DNA of 64,000 bases from CALBJU01 sp965247125 (lineage in GTDB: Bacteria > Bacteroidota > Rhodothermia > Rhodothermales > UBA10348). The stretch spans positions 186,001-250,000 of the forward strand of contig CBDFGO010000001.1 in NCBI GenBank assembly GCA_965247125.1. Reading direction: 5' to 3'. Shown in pieces: positions 26,174 through 35,291 of this stretch (positions are counted from its first letter, which is position 1; each line of letters opens with the position of its first letter). A model generated the notes under the pieces. It was not told the DNA's origin. It made no database searches and saw only the letters and a list, made by a program, of their open reading frames with translations. The position numbers were made by a program, and so were the translations under genes.

Positions 26174-26902
26174 CTAGACTTCTCCGTGGACTTCACCCTC
26201 AGGCACACCCTCTTCTACGAAGCGATATCCCACGCCTCGTACCGTCTGGATGTGTTGGGCAAAGGAACCGAGCTTTTCGCGCAGGTTCTTGATGTGCGCG
26301 TCTACCGTTCGTTCGGTAACCATCATGGCATCTTTCCAGATGGTCTCAAGAAGTTGCTGGCGCGTGAAGGCCTTTCTCGGGTGTCGAACCAGGTATCGGA
26401 CGAGCTCAAACTCGGTCAGCGTCAGACCGAGATCTTTGCCGTCAAGAGAAGCGCGGTATTCGTCTTCAAAGATGGTAAGATTTTTAACCAGCAGCGTTCT
26501 GCTTTCCTCTATACCACTTCGGCGCAGCACAGCTTTCACGTGCGCCACGATGATCTGCGGAGAAACCGGTTTCGTCAGATAGGCATCGGCGCCCATCATG
26601 AGACCCTTGATCTGATCATCTTCTTCGCTTTTCGCAGAAAGAAAAATGATGGGAATCAGTTCCGTCTCAACGCGTCCGCGCAGGCGGCGGCAGATTTCGT
26701 AACCGTCCATCTCTGGAAGCATGATGTCCAGGACGATGAGATCGATTTCTGTAGTTGCTTTTTCGAGGGCCTCGGTTCCGGTGTAGGCCTTGTGGACATT
26801 GAAACCTTCCTGTTCGAGGAAATGCGAGACTACTTCAACGACGTCTTCTTCATCATCAACGAGTAGAATGTGTAACTCGGACGGATCAAAAGTACTTGCC
26901 AT
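26174..26902 (-). CDS. OmpR/PhoB-family response regulator
   Basis: The 242-aa regulator has a receiver domain (residues 9-125) with VDDEED, the phosphorylated Asp59 in LIVLDIMLPEMDG and the TKPVS lysine. The C-terminal winged helix (about 140-230) contains LTLTEFELVRYLVRHPRKAF and TVDAHIKNLREKLG. The gene order, regulator then kinase, is the same as in the pair at 13598-15887, but the two pairs differ clearly in sequence and are not a recent duplication. The alanine racemase gene lies 91 bases upstream in the same direction, and a -7 type promoter box is in that gap. Confidence 0.95.
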   Translation of the reverse strand: MASTFDPSELHILLVDDEEDVVEVVSHFLEQEGFNVHKAYTGTEALEKATTEIDLIVLDIMLPEMDGYEICRRLRGRVETELIPIIFLSAKSEEDDQIKGLMMGADAYLTKPVSPQIIVAHVKAVLRRSGIEESRTLLVKNLTIFEDEYRASLDGKDLGLTLTEFELVRYLVRHPRKAFTRQQLLETIWKDAMMVTERTVDAHIKNLREKLGSFAQHIQTVRGVGYRFVEEGVPEGEVHGEV

Positions 26903-26969
26903 GGTGCTTTCTAAGAGGTGGCTTTATAGTGGGCCGATTGGGGAAAAACGAGTTACCCCAAAAGGGACG

Positions 26970-26977
26970 CAAATATA
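26970..26977 (-). promoter_or_regulatory. -7 promoter box upstream of the response regulator
   Basis: On the minus strand this reads TATATTTG, an exact TAnnTTTG match, 67 bases before the regulator ATG. At the -33 position, with a 19-base spacer, the minus strand reads TTTCG, an imperfect TTTG. It would let the two-component operon be transcribed separately from alr. Confidence 0.4.
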
Positions 26978-26993
26978 CTACATTGGGCGGACT

Positions 26994-28133
26994 TCACGAA
27001 AGCGCCTGGTCTTCGTCCGCCTTCCGGTCGACGTAGATTCTTGGAACGCGCGACGAAACCGCGCAGACCGGGACGTAGGTAATGGTAGAGGCCTGATCCG
27101 CGACATCGAAACAGGTTGGTGCTTCTGCGCCAAACAGGCTCACATCGTCTCCAATGCGTACATCGCGCGCCGAATCCTCCTGTCTGCCCAGATCGACCAT
27201 AATCATGTCCATGCAGACGGTGCCGACGATCGGATACAGTTGACCCGCTATCCGCACCGATCCCCGATTGGACAAGGCTCGGGGCAATCCATCCGCGTAG
27301 CCCGCAGATATGGTCGCGATGCATGTTTCCTTTTCCGCTCTCCAGCGAGCTCCGTAGGATATCGGCGTTCCAGCCGGGACTTGCTTAATGGCAACAATCC
27401 GGGAGGTGAGTTCCATTACAGGCGTGAGTCCAGACGGGGGGCGCTCGTTTTTAATATCGAGAAGACCGTACAGGGCGATCCCAACACGAGCCATGGAGAA
27501 ATAGGAAGCGTCAACGGTTTCCGGGCGGGTAAAGACCGCGGCGCTCGCCGCGACGTGCAACGGCGCGGGAGCGCCGCCAAGGGCGTCGATGAAGTCAGTG
27601 AACCGTCCGAGCTGGACATCGGTGAACGAATCCTCGGCCTCATCAGCCCGAGCAAAGTGGGTCCAGGCGGAACTCAAACTCAGGAATCGATCGCGCTCGA
27701 TGCGTCGCAGGATGTCGGTCGCTTTCTTTTCATACTCACCAAGACGGCCCATGCCCGTGTCAATTTTTACGTGGCATCGGGCCGAAAAGCCGGCGCCCAG
27801 AGCCACTTCCAGGCTTTTTTCGCTGTCGATGACAATCTCCAGATCGTAGGTGTGATAGTGACCAATGCAATCTGGGAGGGGCGGAGCAAATACGATGATT
27901 CGAGCAGTTATCCCGGCATTTCTGAGCAACACCCCTTCCGACACCGTAGCGACACCGAGCACTCCGACATCCATTTTTTCAAGCTCGAGAGAAATCGCTA
28001 CGCTGCCATGTCCATAGCCATCTGCCTTCACCACACCCATCATCTCGATGCCGGGCATACGATTCCGGATCGCGACCACGTTTGATCTGAGGCGCTCTAG
28101 ATGAATGGTCGCGGTTGTTGAGGCCGTTGGCAT
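26994..28133 (-). CDS. alr: Alanine racemase
   Basis: The 379-aa PLP enzyme converts L-alanine to D-alanine for peptidoglycan. The N-terminal alpha/beta barrel opens with VVKADGYGHGSVAIS, whose Lys36 carries PLP. The second catalytic base is the Tyr in PISYGARWRA in the C-terminal beta domain, and the active-site rim sequences GTVCMDMIMVDLG and VSLFGAE are present. Length is normal for the family. The D-Ala-D-Ala ligase gene lies about 5 kb away. It is divergent from the DPP-IV gene, and the shared upstream region contains a three-copy tandem repeat. Confidence 0.96.
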   Translation of the reverse strand: MPTASTTATIHLERLRSNVVAIRNRMPGIEMMGVVKADGYGHGSVAISLELEKMDVGVLGVATVSEGVLLRNAGITARIIVFAPPLPDCIGHYHTYDLEIVIDSEKSLEVALGAGFSARCHVKIDTGMGRLGEYEKKATDILRRIERDRFLSLSSAWTHFARADEAEDSFTDVQLGRFTDFIDALGGAPAPLHVAASAAVFTRPETVDASYFSMARVGIALYGLLDIKNERPPSGLTPVMELTSRIVAIKQVPAGTPISYGARWRAEKETCIATISAGYADGLPRALSNRGSVRIAGQLYPIVGTVCMDMIMVDLGRQEDSARDVRIGDDVSLFGAEAPTCFDVADQASTITYVPVCAVSSRVPRIYVDRKADEDQALS

Positions 28134-28186
28134 GTGCGAAGGAATTGGAATGTTGTCTGGTTCTCAGCTACGGAAGCTATGCCCCG

Positions 28187-28248
28187 CGGCATTGAATAGA
28201 AAAACCCCGGCATTGAATAGAAAAACCCCGGCACTGAATAGAAAAATA
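28187..28248. repeat. 21-bp tandem repeat, about three copies
   Basis: The unit CGGCATTGAATAGAAAAACCC occurs at 28187-28207 and 28208-28228, then as CGGCACTGAATAGAAAAATAC at 28229-28249. It lies between the divergent alr and DPP-IV genes, 54 bases from the alr start. There are no spacers between units, so it is not a CRISPR array. The unit length of 21 would keep DNA-binding sites on one helical face, but replication slippage alone would explain it. The rest of 28134-28410 holds no recognisable gene. Confidence 0.85.
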
Positions 28249-28410
28249 CACGCTCAGACGGCGCTCATGAACGCGATGTGTTTGTGGAAACCCTGCAAAC
28301 AAAGATTTTCGATGGGTCGAACGCAGTTTTTACCCCTCTTCCTCCCTAATTTTGGGGTCTGGAGGGAGGTCTGATAACGAATTCAGGATTCTAAGCAGAA
28401 AATCAGGAAG

Positions 28411-30774
28411 ATGGTGGCCCTTACATCGATCAAACCGAATGTGATGCTTACGGCGAGGAAGCTGACCGTGAGGGCTCCAGCGGCCGTCACATCGTTGGTA
28501 ATGCTCCTGGTGATGCTGTCGGGCACTCGCCTCGCGCTGGGTCAGGAATCACAAGAAAATCCGGCACACTGGCCGCCACACCTGACGCTGGAAAGTATTC
28601 ATCTCAACGGGACCTTCGGCGGAAACGAATTTCGATCGGGTCAGTGGGCGGAGAGAGGCCCGATTGTTCGATATATCGAGCAGTCCAAATCGGGAAAGGG
28701 AACCGATCTCGTGGCGTACGATCTTGAGAAGGACGAACGGTTTCTTCTCCTGAATGGAGATCTGCTCTGTGCTCCTGACGTTGGCAGGATCGTCGACATA
28801 CACGGTTACACCTTCAGCCGGGATGAAAGCAAGGTGCTGATCTTCACCGACTCGGAAAAGGTGTGGCGAGCGGCCACCAAGGGCTACTACTATCTGTATG
28901 ACCTCGAAAGGGCTGAGCTGATTCCGATCTCGGACAGGGAAGTTGGTTTTCAGATGTTCGCAAAACTGAGTCCCGATGCGTCACGGGTGGCGTTTGTGCG
29001 CGATCGAAACCTGTATCTGGTTGATCTGGAAACGCGCAGCGAGATGGCCTTGACAACCGACGGGTCGGAGGGAGGCATCATCAACGGCACGTTCGACTGG
29101 GTATACGAAGAAGAGTTTGGGCTTCGAGATGGCTGGCAGTGGAGTCCGGATGGCAAAAAAATTGCTTTTTTCAAGCTGGATGAGACGGAAACTCGCGATT
29201 TTGCCATGACCGATCTGACGTCTCAGTATCCGAAGTATGTAAACTTCCGGTATCCCAAAGCCGGAGAAAAAAATTCCCGGATCAAGGTCGGCGTCATCGA
29301 TATCGAGACCGGGGCGACATCCTACTTTGAGACGTCAACCTGGGGCGAAAGCGCTCAAAAGGCTGAGTATATCGCCCGAATGGGATGGACGCCCGAGATC
29401 GACGGATCATCCCACGTCTGGATGATGCGGCTCAACAGAGACCAAAACGAACTGGACTTGTTGTTTGGATCAGAGGATGGCGCTCGGATTCAAACGATTC
29501 TCCAGGAATCAGAGTCCACATGGATCGAGATTAGCGATCAGAAGCTCTCGTTTTTGGAGGATGGAAAGCACTTTGTCTGGCAGTCTGAGGGCAGCGGGAA
29601 TCGGCACTTGTACCTGTATCAGAACGACGGTAAACAGTTGGCGTCCATTACCTCCGGAGATTGGGACGTTGCGTCCTTCCATGGAATTGATGAAGCCAGT
29701 TCAACGGCCTACTTCACCGCGGCGATCTCGAGTCCCATGGAGCGCGACCTGTACTCTATCCGGCTGGATATTGGCGGGGGGGACACGGCTGCTCGTGTCT
29801 CTTCGCCCATCAAGATATCATCCCAAGCAGGCGTTCATGGGGTGAACATGTCGCCCGACTTCCGATTTTATATAGATGAATATTCAAACTCGTCCACCCC
29901 TCCTGCCTGGACGCTTCGGGCCTCGGATGGACACAAAGTCCAGACGTTGGAAGCAAATGCAAAACTGAAAAAAATTCTGTCGGTGCACCATTTGCCACAG
30001 GCGGAATTCATTCAGATACCGGGTAGCGATGGATCGAGCCTGAATGCGCTCATGATCAGGCCGTCAGACTTCGATCCAGCCGAGACCTATCCACTCCTGA
30101 TGTATGTATACGGCGGTCCCGGCTCGCAGACGGTGATCGACAAGTGGGGAGGAAATGTCTATCTGTGGCACGCTTTCCTGGCCGATGACCTTGGCATCGT
30201 GATTGCGAGTGTGGACAATCGCGGCACCGGAGCCCGGGGCAAAGCGTTCAAAAGTTCAACCTATTTAAATCTGGGGCAGCTGGAGGCGGCCGATCAAATA
30301 TCAGCGGCACAACATCTGGGGAAACTCCCGTACATCGATGCCAAACGGATCGGTATATGGGGCTGGTCTTACGGCGGTTATATGACGCTGATGTCCATGC
30401 TGTCAGGGGAGGGGCCGGAGACATTCAAACTCGGTGTCGCGGTTGCGCCCGTTTCGGATTGGAGACTGTATGACACAATTTATACCGAGCGGTATATGTC
30501 AACGCCTCAGAATAATCCGGTTGGATACAAAAAAGGTGCTCCCACACACTATGCCCACAGGCTCGGAAAAACACAGAAACTGCTGATCATGCACGGTGAT
30601 TTCGATGACAACGTGCATTTCCAGAACACTGTTCAGATGATCAATGCCCTTCAGGTGGCAAATAAACAATTTGACCTCATGGTGTATCCTGGCAAGAATC
30701 ATAGCATCTCCGGCGGTCACATTCGCCTGAATCTGTTCACGAAAGCCACCGACTACATCAAAGCCAATCTTTGA
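28411..30774 (+). CDS. Dipeptidyl peptidase IV (S9B serine peptidase), exported
   Basis: The 787-aa prolyl peptidase removes X-Pro dipeptides from peptide N-termini, acting in the periplasm or at the surface. A signal peptide ends near LSGTRLALGQ (about residue 45). The beta-propeller domain spans about 80-510, with the typical DWVYEEEFGLRDGWQWSPDG carrying the double-glutamate dipeptide-binding site. The alpha/beta-hydrolase domain holds the nucleophile Ser653 in GWSYGGYM, the Asp in HGDFDDNVHFQN (about 733) and His764 in GKNHSISGGH. It is common in Bacteroidota that live on protein. Dihydroorotase follows 20 bases later. Confidence 0.95.
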   Translation: MVALTSIKPNVMLTARKLTVRAPAAVTSLVMLLVMLSGTRLALGQESQENPAHWPPHLTLESIHLNGTFGGNEFRSGQWAERGPIVRYIEQSKSGKGTDLVAYDLEKDERFLLLNGDLLCAPDVGRIVDIHGYTFSRDESKVLIFTDSEKVWRAATKGYYYLYDLERAELIPISDREVGFQMFAKLSPDASRVAFVRDRNLYLVDLETRSEMALTTDGSEGGIINGTFDWVYEEEFGLRDGWQWSPDGKKIAFFKLDETETRDFAMTDLTSQYPKYVNFRYPKAGEKNSRIKVGVIDIETGATSYFETSTWGESAQKAEYIARMGWTPEIDGSSHVWMMRLNRDQNELDLLFGSEDGARIQTILQESESTWIEISDQKLSFLEDGKHFVWQSEGSGNRHLYLYQNDGKQLASITSGDWDVASFHGIDEASSTAYFTAAISSPMERDLYSIRLDIGGGDTAARVSSPIKISSQAGVHGVNMSPDFRFYIDEYSNSSTPPAWTLRASDGHKVQTLEANAKLKKILSVHHLPQAEFIQIPGSDGSSLNALMIRPSDFDPAETYPLLMYVYGGPGSQTVIDKWGGNVYLWHAFLADDLGIVIASVDNRGTGARGKAFKSSTYLNLGQLEAADQISAAQHLGKLPYIDAKRIGIWGWSYGGYMTLMSMLSGEGPETFKLGVAVAPVSDWRLYDTIYTERYMSTPQNNPVGYKKGAPTHYAHRLGKTQKLLIMHGDFDDNVHFQNTVQMINALQVANKQFDLMVYPGKNHSISGGHIRLNLFTKATDYIKANL

Positions 30775-30794
30775 ATGAATTCTCTTTCGACCGA

Positions 30795-32090
30795 ATGACC
30801 ACAGAAAAAACACCAGACCTACTCGTCAAAGGAGGCTCGATCCTGGAGCCCGTCTCGGGCTCCATTACCAAGAGCGATATTCTCATACGTGGTGGCGTCC
30901 TGGCCGAGATCGGACCCGATCTGAAACACCCAGATGCGACCCAGTACGATGCGTCGGGGCGCACTATTTCCATCGGCTGGATGGATATGCACGTCCATCT
31001 CAGAGAACCCGGATTCGAACACAAAGAAACGATCATAACGGGTTGTGAAGCAGCGGCATACGGGGGTTTTACAGCGGTCGCATGCATGCCCAATACGAAC
31101 CCTGCAATCCACACGCGGGATGTGGTCGAGTTCATTATTGAGCGTGCCGAAAAGACACCTGTCGACGTGTACCCGATCGCGTGCGTCTCCAAAAACAGGA
31201 AGGGCGAGAGTCTGTCAGAAATGGCCGACCTGGCGGCAGGAGGGGCCGTGGCCTTTTCAGACGATGGTGATCCTGTGCAGGACAGCTCGCTGATGCGACA
31301 CGCCCTTGAATACAGCGCCATGCTGAATATGCCCATCATCAATCACGAAGAAGATCTTCCTCTGGGACCGAAGGGCCACATGCATGAAGGCGAGGTTTCT
31401 ACTCGTCTGGGTCTCGTCGGTATTCCCACGATTTCTGAAGAAATAATGATCGCCCGGGACATCTTATTGGCCGGGTATACGGGCGGACATGTTCACGTGG
31501 CCCACATCTCTACAGCGGGTGGGGTCAATCAGGTTCGGGAAGGAAAGAAAAGCGGGATCCATGTTACAACGGAGGTCTGCGCCCATCACTTCACGCTGAC
31601 CGACAAGGAGGTCGAACGATCCGAGTTCGATACCCACACCAAGATGCATCCCCCGCTCAGGCCCCAGTCGGATATTGATGCAATAAAGGAGGGGCTTGCC
31701 GACGGTACAATTGATGTGATCTGTACCGACCACGCTCCCCATGCCTCGTTCGAAAAAGAGGTTGAATTCATCGCGGCGCCTTTCGGCATACTCGGTCTCG
31801 AAACGGCGTGGGGCCTGACCGGGCGCGAACTCATCGATTCGGGTGTTCTTTCGCTCGCGGAAGCCGTCCACAAATTGTCCGTCGCGCCCCGAGAAATTCT
31901 GCACATCGAAGTGCCTCGTCTCGAGGTCGGCGCTCCCGCGAATCTGACGATATTCGACGCGACCACTGAATGGACGTTTGAAGCCGAAAATATCAAATCA
32001 AAAAGCGTAAATACGCCGTTTGTGGGTCAGAAGATGGTCGGAAAAGCGTGGGCTGTCTACAACAAGGGGCAACTCGTGACGAACGATTGA
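30795..32090 (+). CDS. pyrC: Dihydroorotase (class I, PyrC/AllB-like)
   Basis: The 431-aa zinc amidohydrolase of pyrimidine synthesis converts carbamoyl-aspartate to dihydroorotate. The metal-binding HxH is in MDMHVHLREPGFEHKETI (His66, His68). Further ligands are in INHEED, HVAHISTAGG and the catalytic Asp motif CTDHAPHASFEKE. The domain order (short beta sandwich, barrel, beta sandwich) and the LREPG box mark it as class I dihydroorotase rather than hydantoinase. The start is ATG at 30795; a TTG at 30771 in frame overlaps the DPP-IV stop and is less likely. The other de novo pyrimidine genes are not in the window. Confidence 0.93.
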   Translation: MTTEKTPDLLVKGGSILEPVSGSITKSDILIRGGVLAEIGPDLKHPDATQYDASGRTISIGWMDMHVHLREPGFEHKETIITGCEAAAYGGFTAVACMPNTNPAIHTRDVVEFIIERAEKTPVDVYPIACVSKNRKGESLSEMADLAAGGAVAFSDDGDPVQDSSLMRHALEYSAMLNMPIINHEEDLPLGPKGHMHEGEVSTRLGLVGIPTISEEIMIARDILLAGYTGGHVHVAHISTAGGVNQVREGKKSGIHVTTEVCAHHFTLTDKEVERSEFDTHTKMHPPLRPQSDIDAIKEGLADGTIDVICTDHAPHASFEKEVEFIAAPFGILGLETAWGLTGRELIDSGVLSLAEAVHKLSVAPREILHIEVPRLEVGAPANLTIFDATTEWTFEAENIKSKSVNTPFVGQKMVGKAWAVYNKGQLVTND

Positions 32091-32116
32091 TCGCAGACTC
32101 TCAGGCGCGCAGGTTT

Positions 32117-32818
32117 TTAGGCGCCACTTTCCAGTCGTCTGGCAAGTGAGTCAGGGAGGCCTTCCTCTCGAATACGTGCCGCCGTACGATCTACGTTATA
32201 GGGGATGCGTCGAAGCTCGTAGTCGAACGAATCGGGATCGAAAAAGGCAACGCAGGCCCTGGGATCTCCATCCCGTGGTTGCCCCACGCTCCCCACATTA
32301 ATGATGAATCGGTGGTCTTTTCGCACCCGCAAAACCCCCAACTTTTCGGACAGGACACCGGGTAGGTGGGTGTGACCGACAAAGCAGATGGAGGTATCGA
32401 AATTCTTGAACTGCTCCTGGGCAAGAAAAAACGATTCTATACGCATCCATCTTTCAGGATACTGTGGGGAGGCGTGAGCGTACGTCATGTCTCCTTGGGA
32501 CTGCAGAAGCGGGAGCGCTTCAAGCCAGGAGCTTTGATCTTCACTGATGGCCGACGCGTTGTGCTCAGCCGCGATTTGCCCCATTGTGGGAAGAAACTCT
32601 AGGCCGACACCGGTCGCAACCGCCAGGTCATGATTTCCGCCGACAGTCAGTGTGCATCGCTCTCTGATCAAATCGATGCAGGGCGCAGGATCCGCGCAAT
32701 ACCCCACAATATCTCCCAGACAGAAGATGTCCTGGATTCCTTCTCGATCAATCTCGATCAGGACTGCTTCGAGGGCGGGCAAGTTGGAGTGGATGTCTGA
32801 GAGGACAGCTATTCGCAA
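32117..32818 (-). CDS. YfcE/MPP-family metallophosphoesterase
   Basis: The 233-aa calcineurin-like phosphoesterase has all dimetal-site motifs: AVLSDIHSNLPALEAV (D-x-H), FCLGDIVGYCADP (GD), VGGNHDLAV (GNHD), and HASP plus FVGHTHLPG (GHxH). Substrates in this family are phosphodiesters or phosphomonoesters, and none can be assigned. The start is a TTG at 32818, because the DxH motif begins at residue eight and no ATG lies between it and the upstream stop. It is convergent with dihydroorotase (26 bases) and divergent from ddl. Confidence 0.88.
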   Translation of the reverse strand: MRIAVLSDIHSNLPALEAVLIEIDREGIQDIFCLGDIVGYCADPAPCIDLIRERCTLTVGGNHDLAVATGVGLEFLPTMGQIAAEHNASAISEDQSSWLEALPLLQSQGDMTYAHASPQYPERWMRIESFFLAQEQFKNFDTSICFVGHTHLPGVLSEKLGVLRVRKDHRFIINVGSVGQPRDGDPRACVAFFDPDSFDYELRRIPYNVDRTAARIREEGLPDSLARRLESGA

Positions 32819-32955
32819 GGAAATTGACCGGGGATTTCGAGAAGGGACCTATGAGTGAGGGATCAATCGGCCCCAAGATCGGGTTTGGCCGGGTGTGAGC
32901 GCAAACACCGGAGGTTGAAGTTCCTCGGGTACGCCGTATTTTCACAGCCCCTTCA

Positions 32956-34203
32956 ATGGCACAAGCACTGGAGTTCATGCACCGCAAGCGCGTAGGAGTA
33001 TTTTTCGGAGGCCAGTCACCCGAGCACGAAGTGTCGGTGATATCGGGCTTACAGACAGCCGCGGCTCTGGATGCAGAAAGATTCGAAGTGACTCCGGTGT
33101 ATGTCTCAAAAAGCGGGCGCTGGTACACGGGAGAAAATCTGCTGGAAGTGAAGCGTTATACGGATCTGGACGCGGTCATAGCCGGAGCCACCGAAATCAG
33201 CCTAGCACCCGGTCCTGGCACGACTCTCAGCCTGTGCTCACGTTCGACGAAAAGATTTTCGACTTCGCAGGAATGGCATATCGATGTTGCATTTCTCGTG
33301 TTCCACGGCGGAGCGGGCGAAAACGGGGCTGTTCAGGGCTTGTGTGAGTCCCTCGGAGTGCCCTTCACCGGCAGTGACGTTCTCTCATCCGCATTGGGGA
33401 TGAATAAAGTGCGATCAAAGGCTATCTGCCAGGCCAGTGGTATTCCGGTTGTGAAATGGACCGAGGTCTGGGAGTCGGCTTGGGCAGGAAGCGAAGAGTC
33501 AGAACTCGATCGAATCGAAGAAGAAATCGGGTTTCCGGCTATCGTCAAGCCCGTTCGGTTGGGATCCTCGATCGGAATTGCACGCGTGGAAAACCGAGAA
33601 GATCTGGATGGTGCAATCGAGGAGGCCCTGCGCTATGACGTGTCCGTTCTCGTTGAGATGCTCGTCAGTGATCTGAGAGAAATCAATTGCTCCGTTCTGG
33701 GAAATCGGGACTCGTGCCAGGTGTCGCTGCTCGAGGAGCCCACCACCTCGGGAGAGGTGCTTTCCTTTCAGGACAAATATATGCAGTCGTCAGCGTCGTC
33801 CAAGACGCCCGCTGCAACCGGCGGGGCAAAGACCTCACAGGCCTCCGGGATGGCTTCGCTGTGTCGGCTGATTCCTGCACCGGTGACGGAGGAAGTGGCC
33901 GCAAAAATTTCGAGCATGGCCGAAATCATCTTCAAGACGCTGGACTGTTCGGGAGTGGTTCGGATCGATTTCCTGATGGACCGGGGCAGTTCTGAAATCT
34001 GGTTCAATGAAATAAACACCATTCCAGGATCTCTATCCTTCTATTTGTGGGAGCCAACCGGCCTCTCGTTCAGCGAGCTCCTCGAGCGCCTGATCTCCAT
34101 TGCCCTCGATCGCTTCGAATCCCGGGTACGCAGAGTCCGCACGTACGACGTGAATCTGCTCTCTGAGCGATCGGCCAGTGGGCTGAAGGGAAACAAGTCC
34201 TAG
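32956..34203 (+). CDS. ddl: D-alanine--D-alanine ligase
   Basis: The 415-aa ATP-grasp ligase joins two D-alanines for the peptidoglycan stem peptide. The N-terminal substrate site is GGQSPEHEVSVISG, the ATP-grasp loop region is FPAIVKPVRLGSSIGIARV, and the metal-binding C-terminal motif is VRIDFLMDRGSSEIWFNEIN, followed by TIPGSLSFYLWEP. The last motif differs from the TMPGFT form of E. coli Ddl and belongs to a longer subgroup of the family. VanA-type D-Ala-D-Lac activity cannot be excluded from motifs alone, but there are no van-type neighbours. A second ATG at 32977 is also possible. Its partner alr is about 5 kb upstream. Confidence 0.9.
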   Translation: MAQALEFMHRKRVGVFFGGQSPEHEVSVISGLQTAAALDAERFEVTPVYVSKSGRWYTGENLLEVKRYTDLDAVIAGATEISLAPGPGTTLSLCSRSTKRFSTSQEWHIDVAFLVFHGGAGENGAVQGLCESLGVPFTGSDVLSSALGMNKVRSKAICQASGIPVVKWTEVWESAWAGSEESELDRIEEEIGFPAIVKPVRLGSSIGIARVENREDLDGAIEEALRYDVSVLVEMLVSDLREINCSVLGNRDSCQVSLLEEPTTSGEVLSFQDKYMQSSASSKTPAATGGAKTSQASGMASLCRLIPAPVTEEVAAKISSMAEIIFKTLDCSGVVRIDFLMDRGSSEIWFNEINTIPGSLSFYLWEPTGLSFSELLERLISIALDRFESRVRRVRTYDVNLLSERSASGLKGNKS

Positions 34204-34241
34204 TTGGAAGTACTACGTGGAAGTCCTAGTTGGAAGTACTA
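34203..34241. repeat. 13-bp tandem repeat, three copies, between ddl and psuG
   Basis: The units are GTTGGAAGTACTA (34203-34215), CGTGGAAGTCCTA (34216-34228) and GTTGGAAGTACTA (34229-34241). The outer copies are identical and the middle one differs at three bases. The array begins on the last base of ddl's stop codon and its last bases are the psuG stop codon on the other strand, so the 3' ends of two convergent genes are made of repeat sequence. Confidence 0.85.
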
Positions 34242-35183
34242 GGTGGTGTCATCCTCGAGAGCAACTGCCAGGCGGGCTGCAAGTCCGGCGTTCTGTTCAA
34301 GCAGTTCAACATTGGCCGTTAGAGCTGCCTCGCCAATCTCAGATCTGACCGCGTCGAGCAGGAAGGGGGTGATCTGACTCGGGCCAAGGGCTCTGGCCTC
34401 TTCGGAATGCAAGGCTGCGGCTACGGTCCGCTCCACCTGTTCGTAGGAAATAGCCAGGGACTTCGGAAGCGGTACGCAGACCAGGACACTCTGCCGCATT
34501 TGGAGTTCGTTCCGGGCCCGGACTATTCGAACGACCTCCTCGACAGAATCGCACCGCGTATCGACGTTGTGGGGCGATTGACCACAGTAAAAAGCGGGCA
34601 TTTTGTCCGTTTTCCATCCAATTAGAGGGATTCCGAGAGATTCCAGCCGTTCCCTGGTTGCGGCCAGATGGAGGACGGCTTTGGGACCCGCGCAGACCAC
34701 TGTGAGTGGCGTGGAAGCGAGCTCATACAGGTCGGCACTCACGTCAAAGAGGGCCTCTCCGTCCATTCCCCGGTGGACGCCGCCGATTCCACCTGTCGCC
34801 ATGACACGAATGCCGTCAAGATGTGCAGCCCGAATCGTCGATGCCACGGTGGTAGCACCCGTTTCGCGCTGCGCCATGACGATGGGCATATCCTTCAGGC
34901 TGACCTTGCTGACGTTACCGGACCTGCCATCCTGGTTGCCGAACTCGCTAACCTCACCGGCCGGAAAATCGGAACACATTCTCAAGATTTCTTCCGCTGA
35001 AAGACCAACCTTCAGCTCACCGTCGATTATCCCGACGGTGTGGGCTTCGGCACCCTCTTTCGATATCAGTTCGCCAACAGCCCGGGAGAGCTCCAGATTA
35101 GCGGGATACGGCAGGCCCTGAGCAAGGACGCTCGATTCCAGGGCCACCCGGGGCCGACTGTTTTGTGGGAGGGTTGAATTCAT
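34239..35183 (-). CDS. psuG: Pseudouridine-5'-phosphate glycosidase
   Basis: The 314-aa enzyme splits pseudouridine 5'-phosphate into uracil and ribose 5-phosphate, for RNA breakdown. Family signatures are ALESSVLAQGLPYPANLELS at the N-terminus, KVSLKDMPIVMAQRETGATT, RVMATGGIGGVHRG and LAISYEQVERTVAAAL. The catalytic lysine and Mn2+-site Asp regions are contained in these blocks. No pseudouridine kinase (PsuK) or transporter is adjacent, so the substrate must be phosphorylated by an enzyme encoded elsewhere. The uracil released could be used by the uracil phosphoribosyltransferase at 59492. Confidence 0.93.
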   Translation of the reverse strand: MNSTLPQNSRPRVALESSVLAQGLPYPANLELSRAVGELISKEGAEAHTVGIIDGELKVGLSAEEILRMCSDFPAGEVSEFGNQDGRSGNVSKVSLKDMPIVMAQRETGATTVASTIRAAHLDGIRVMATGGIGGVHRGMDGEALFDVSADLYELASTPLTVVCAGPKAVLHLAATRERLESLGIPLIGWKTDKMPAFYCGQSPHNVDTRCDSVEEVVRIVRARNELQMRQSVLVCVPLPKSLAISYEQVERTVAAALHSEEARALGPSQITPFLLDAVRSEIGEAALTANVELLEQNAGLAARLAVALEDDTT

Positions 35184-35291
35184 TGATTAGAAGGTGGAGC
35201 AGAAGTCTGAGACGAGAGTTTACGAAACTGGGTCCGAGGGGCCCGCTGAATAGTTGGTTTCAAACTTTGATAGTCCTTCCGCATCGAGCCT

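Noticed and set aside
28187..28249. CRISPR array
   Set aside because: The copies are directly contiguous without spacers and there are no cas genes.
28105..28374. Small reading frame with a repeated ALNRKTP peptide
   Set aside because: The repeat peptide simply reflects the 21-bp DNA repeat; there is no ribosome-binding site or recognisable domain, and the frame starts inside alr.
32103..32142. Terminator between dihydroorotase and the phosphoesterase gene
   Set aside because: GGCGC/GCGCC arms give only a 5-bp stem with the T-run in the loop instead of after the stem.
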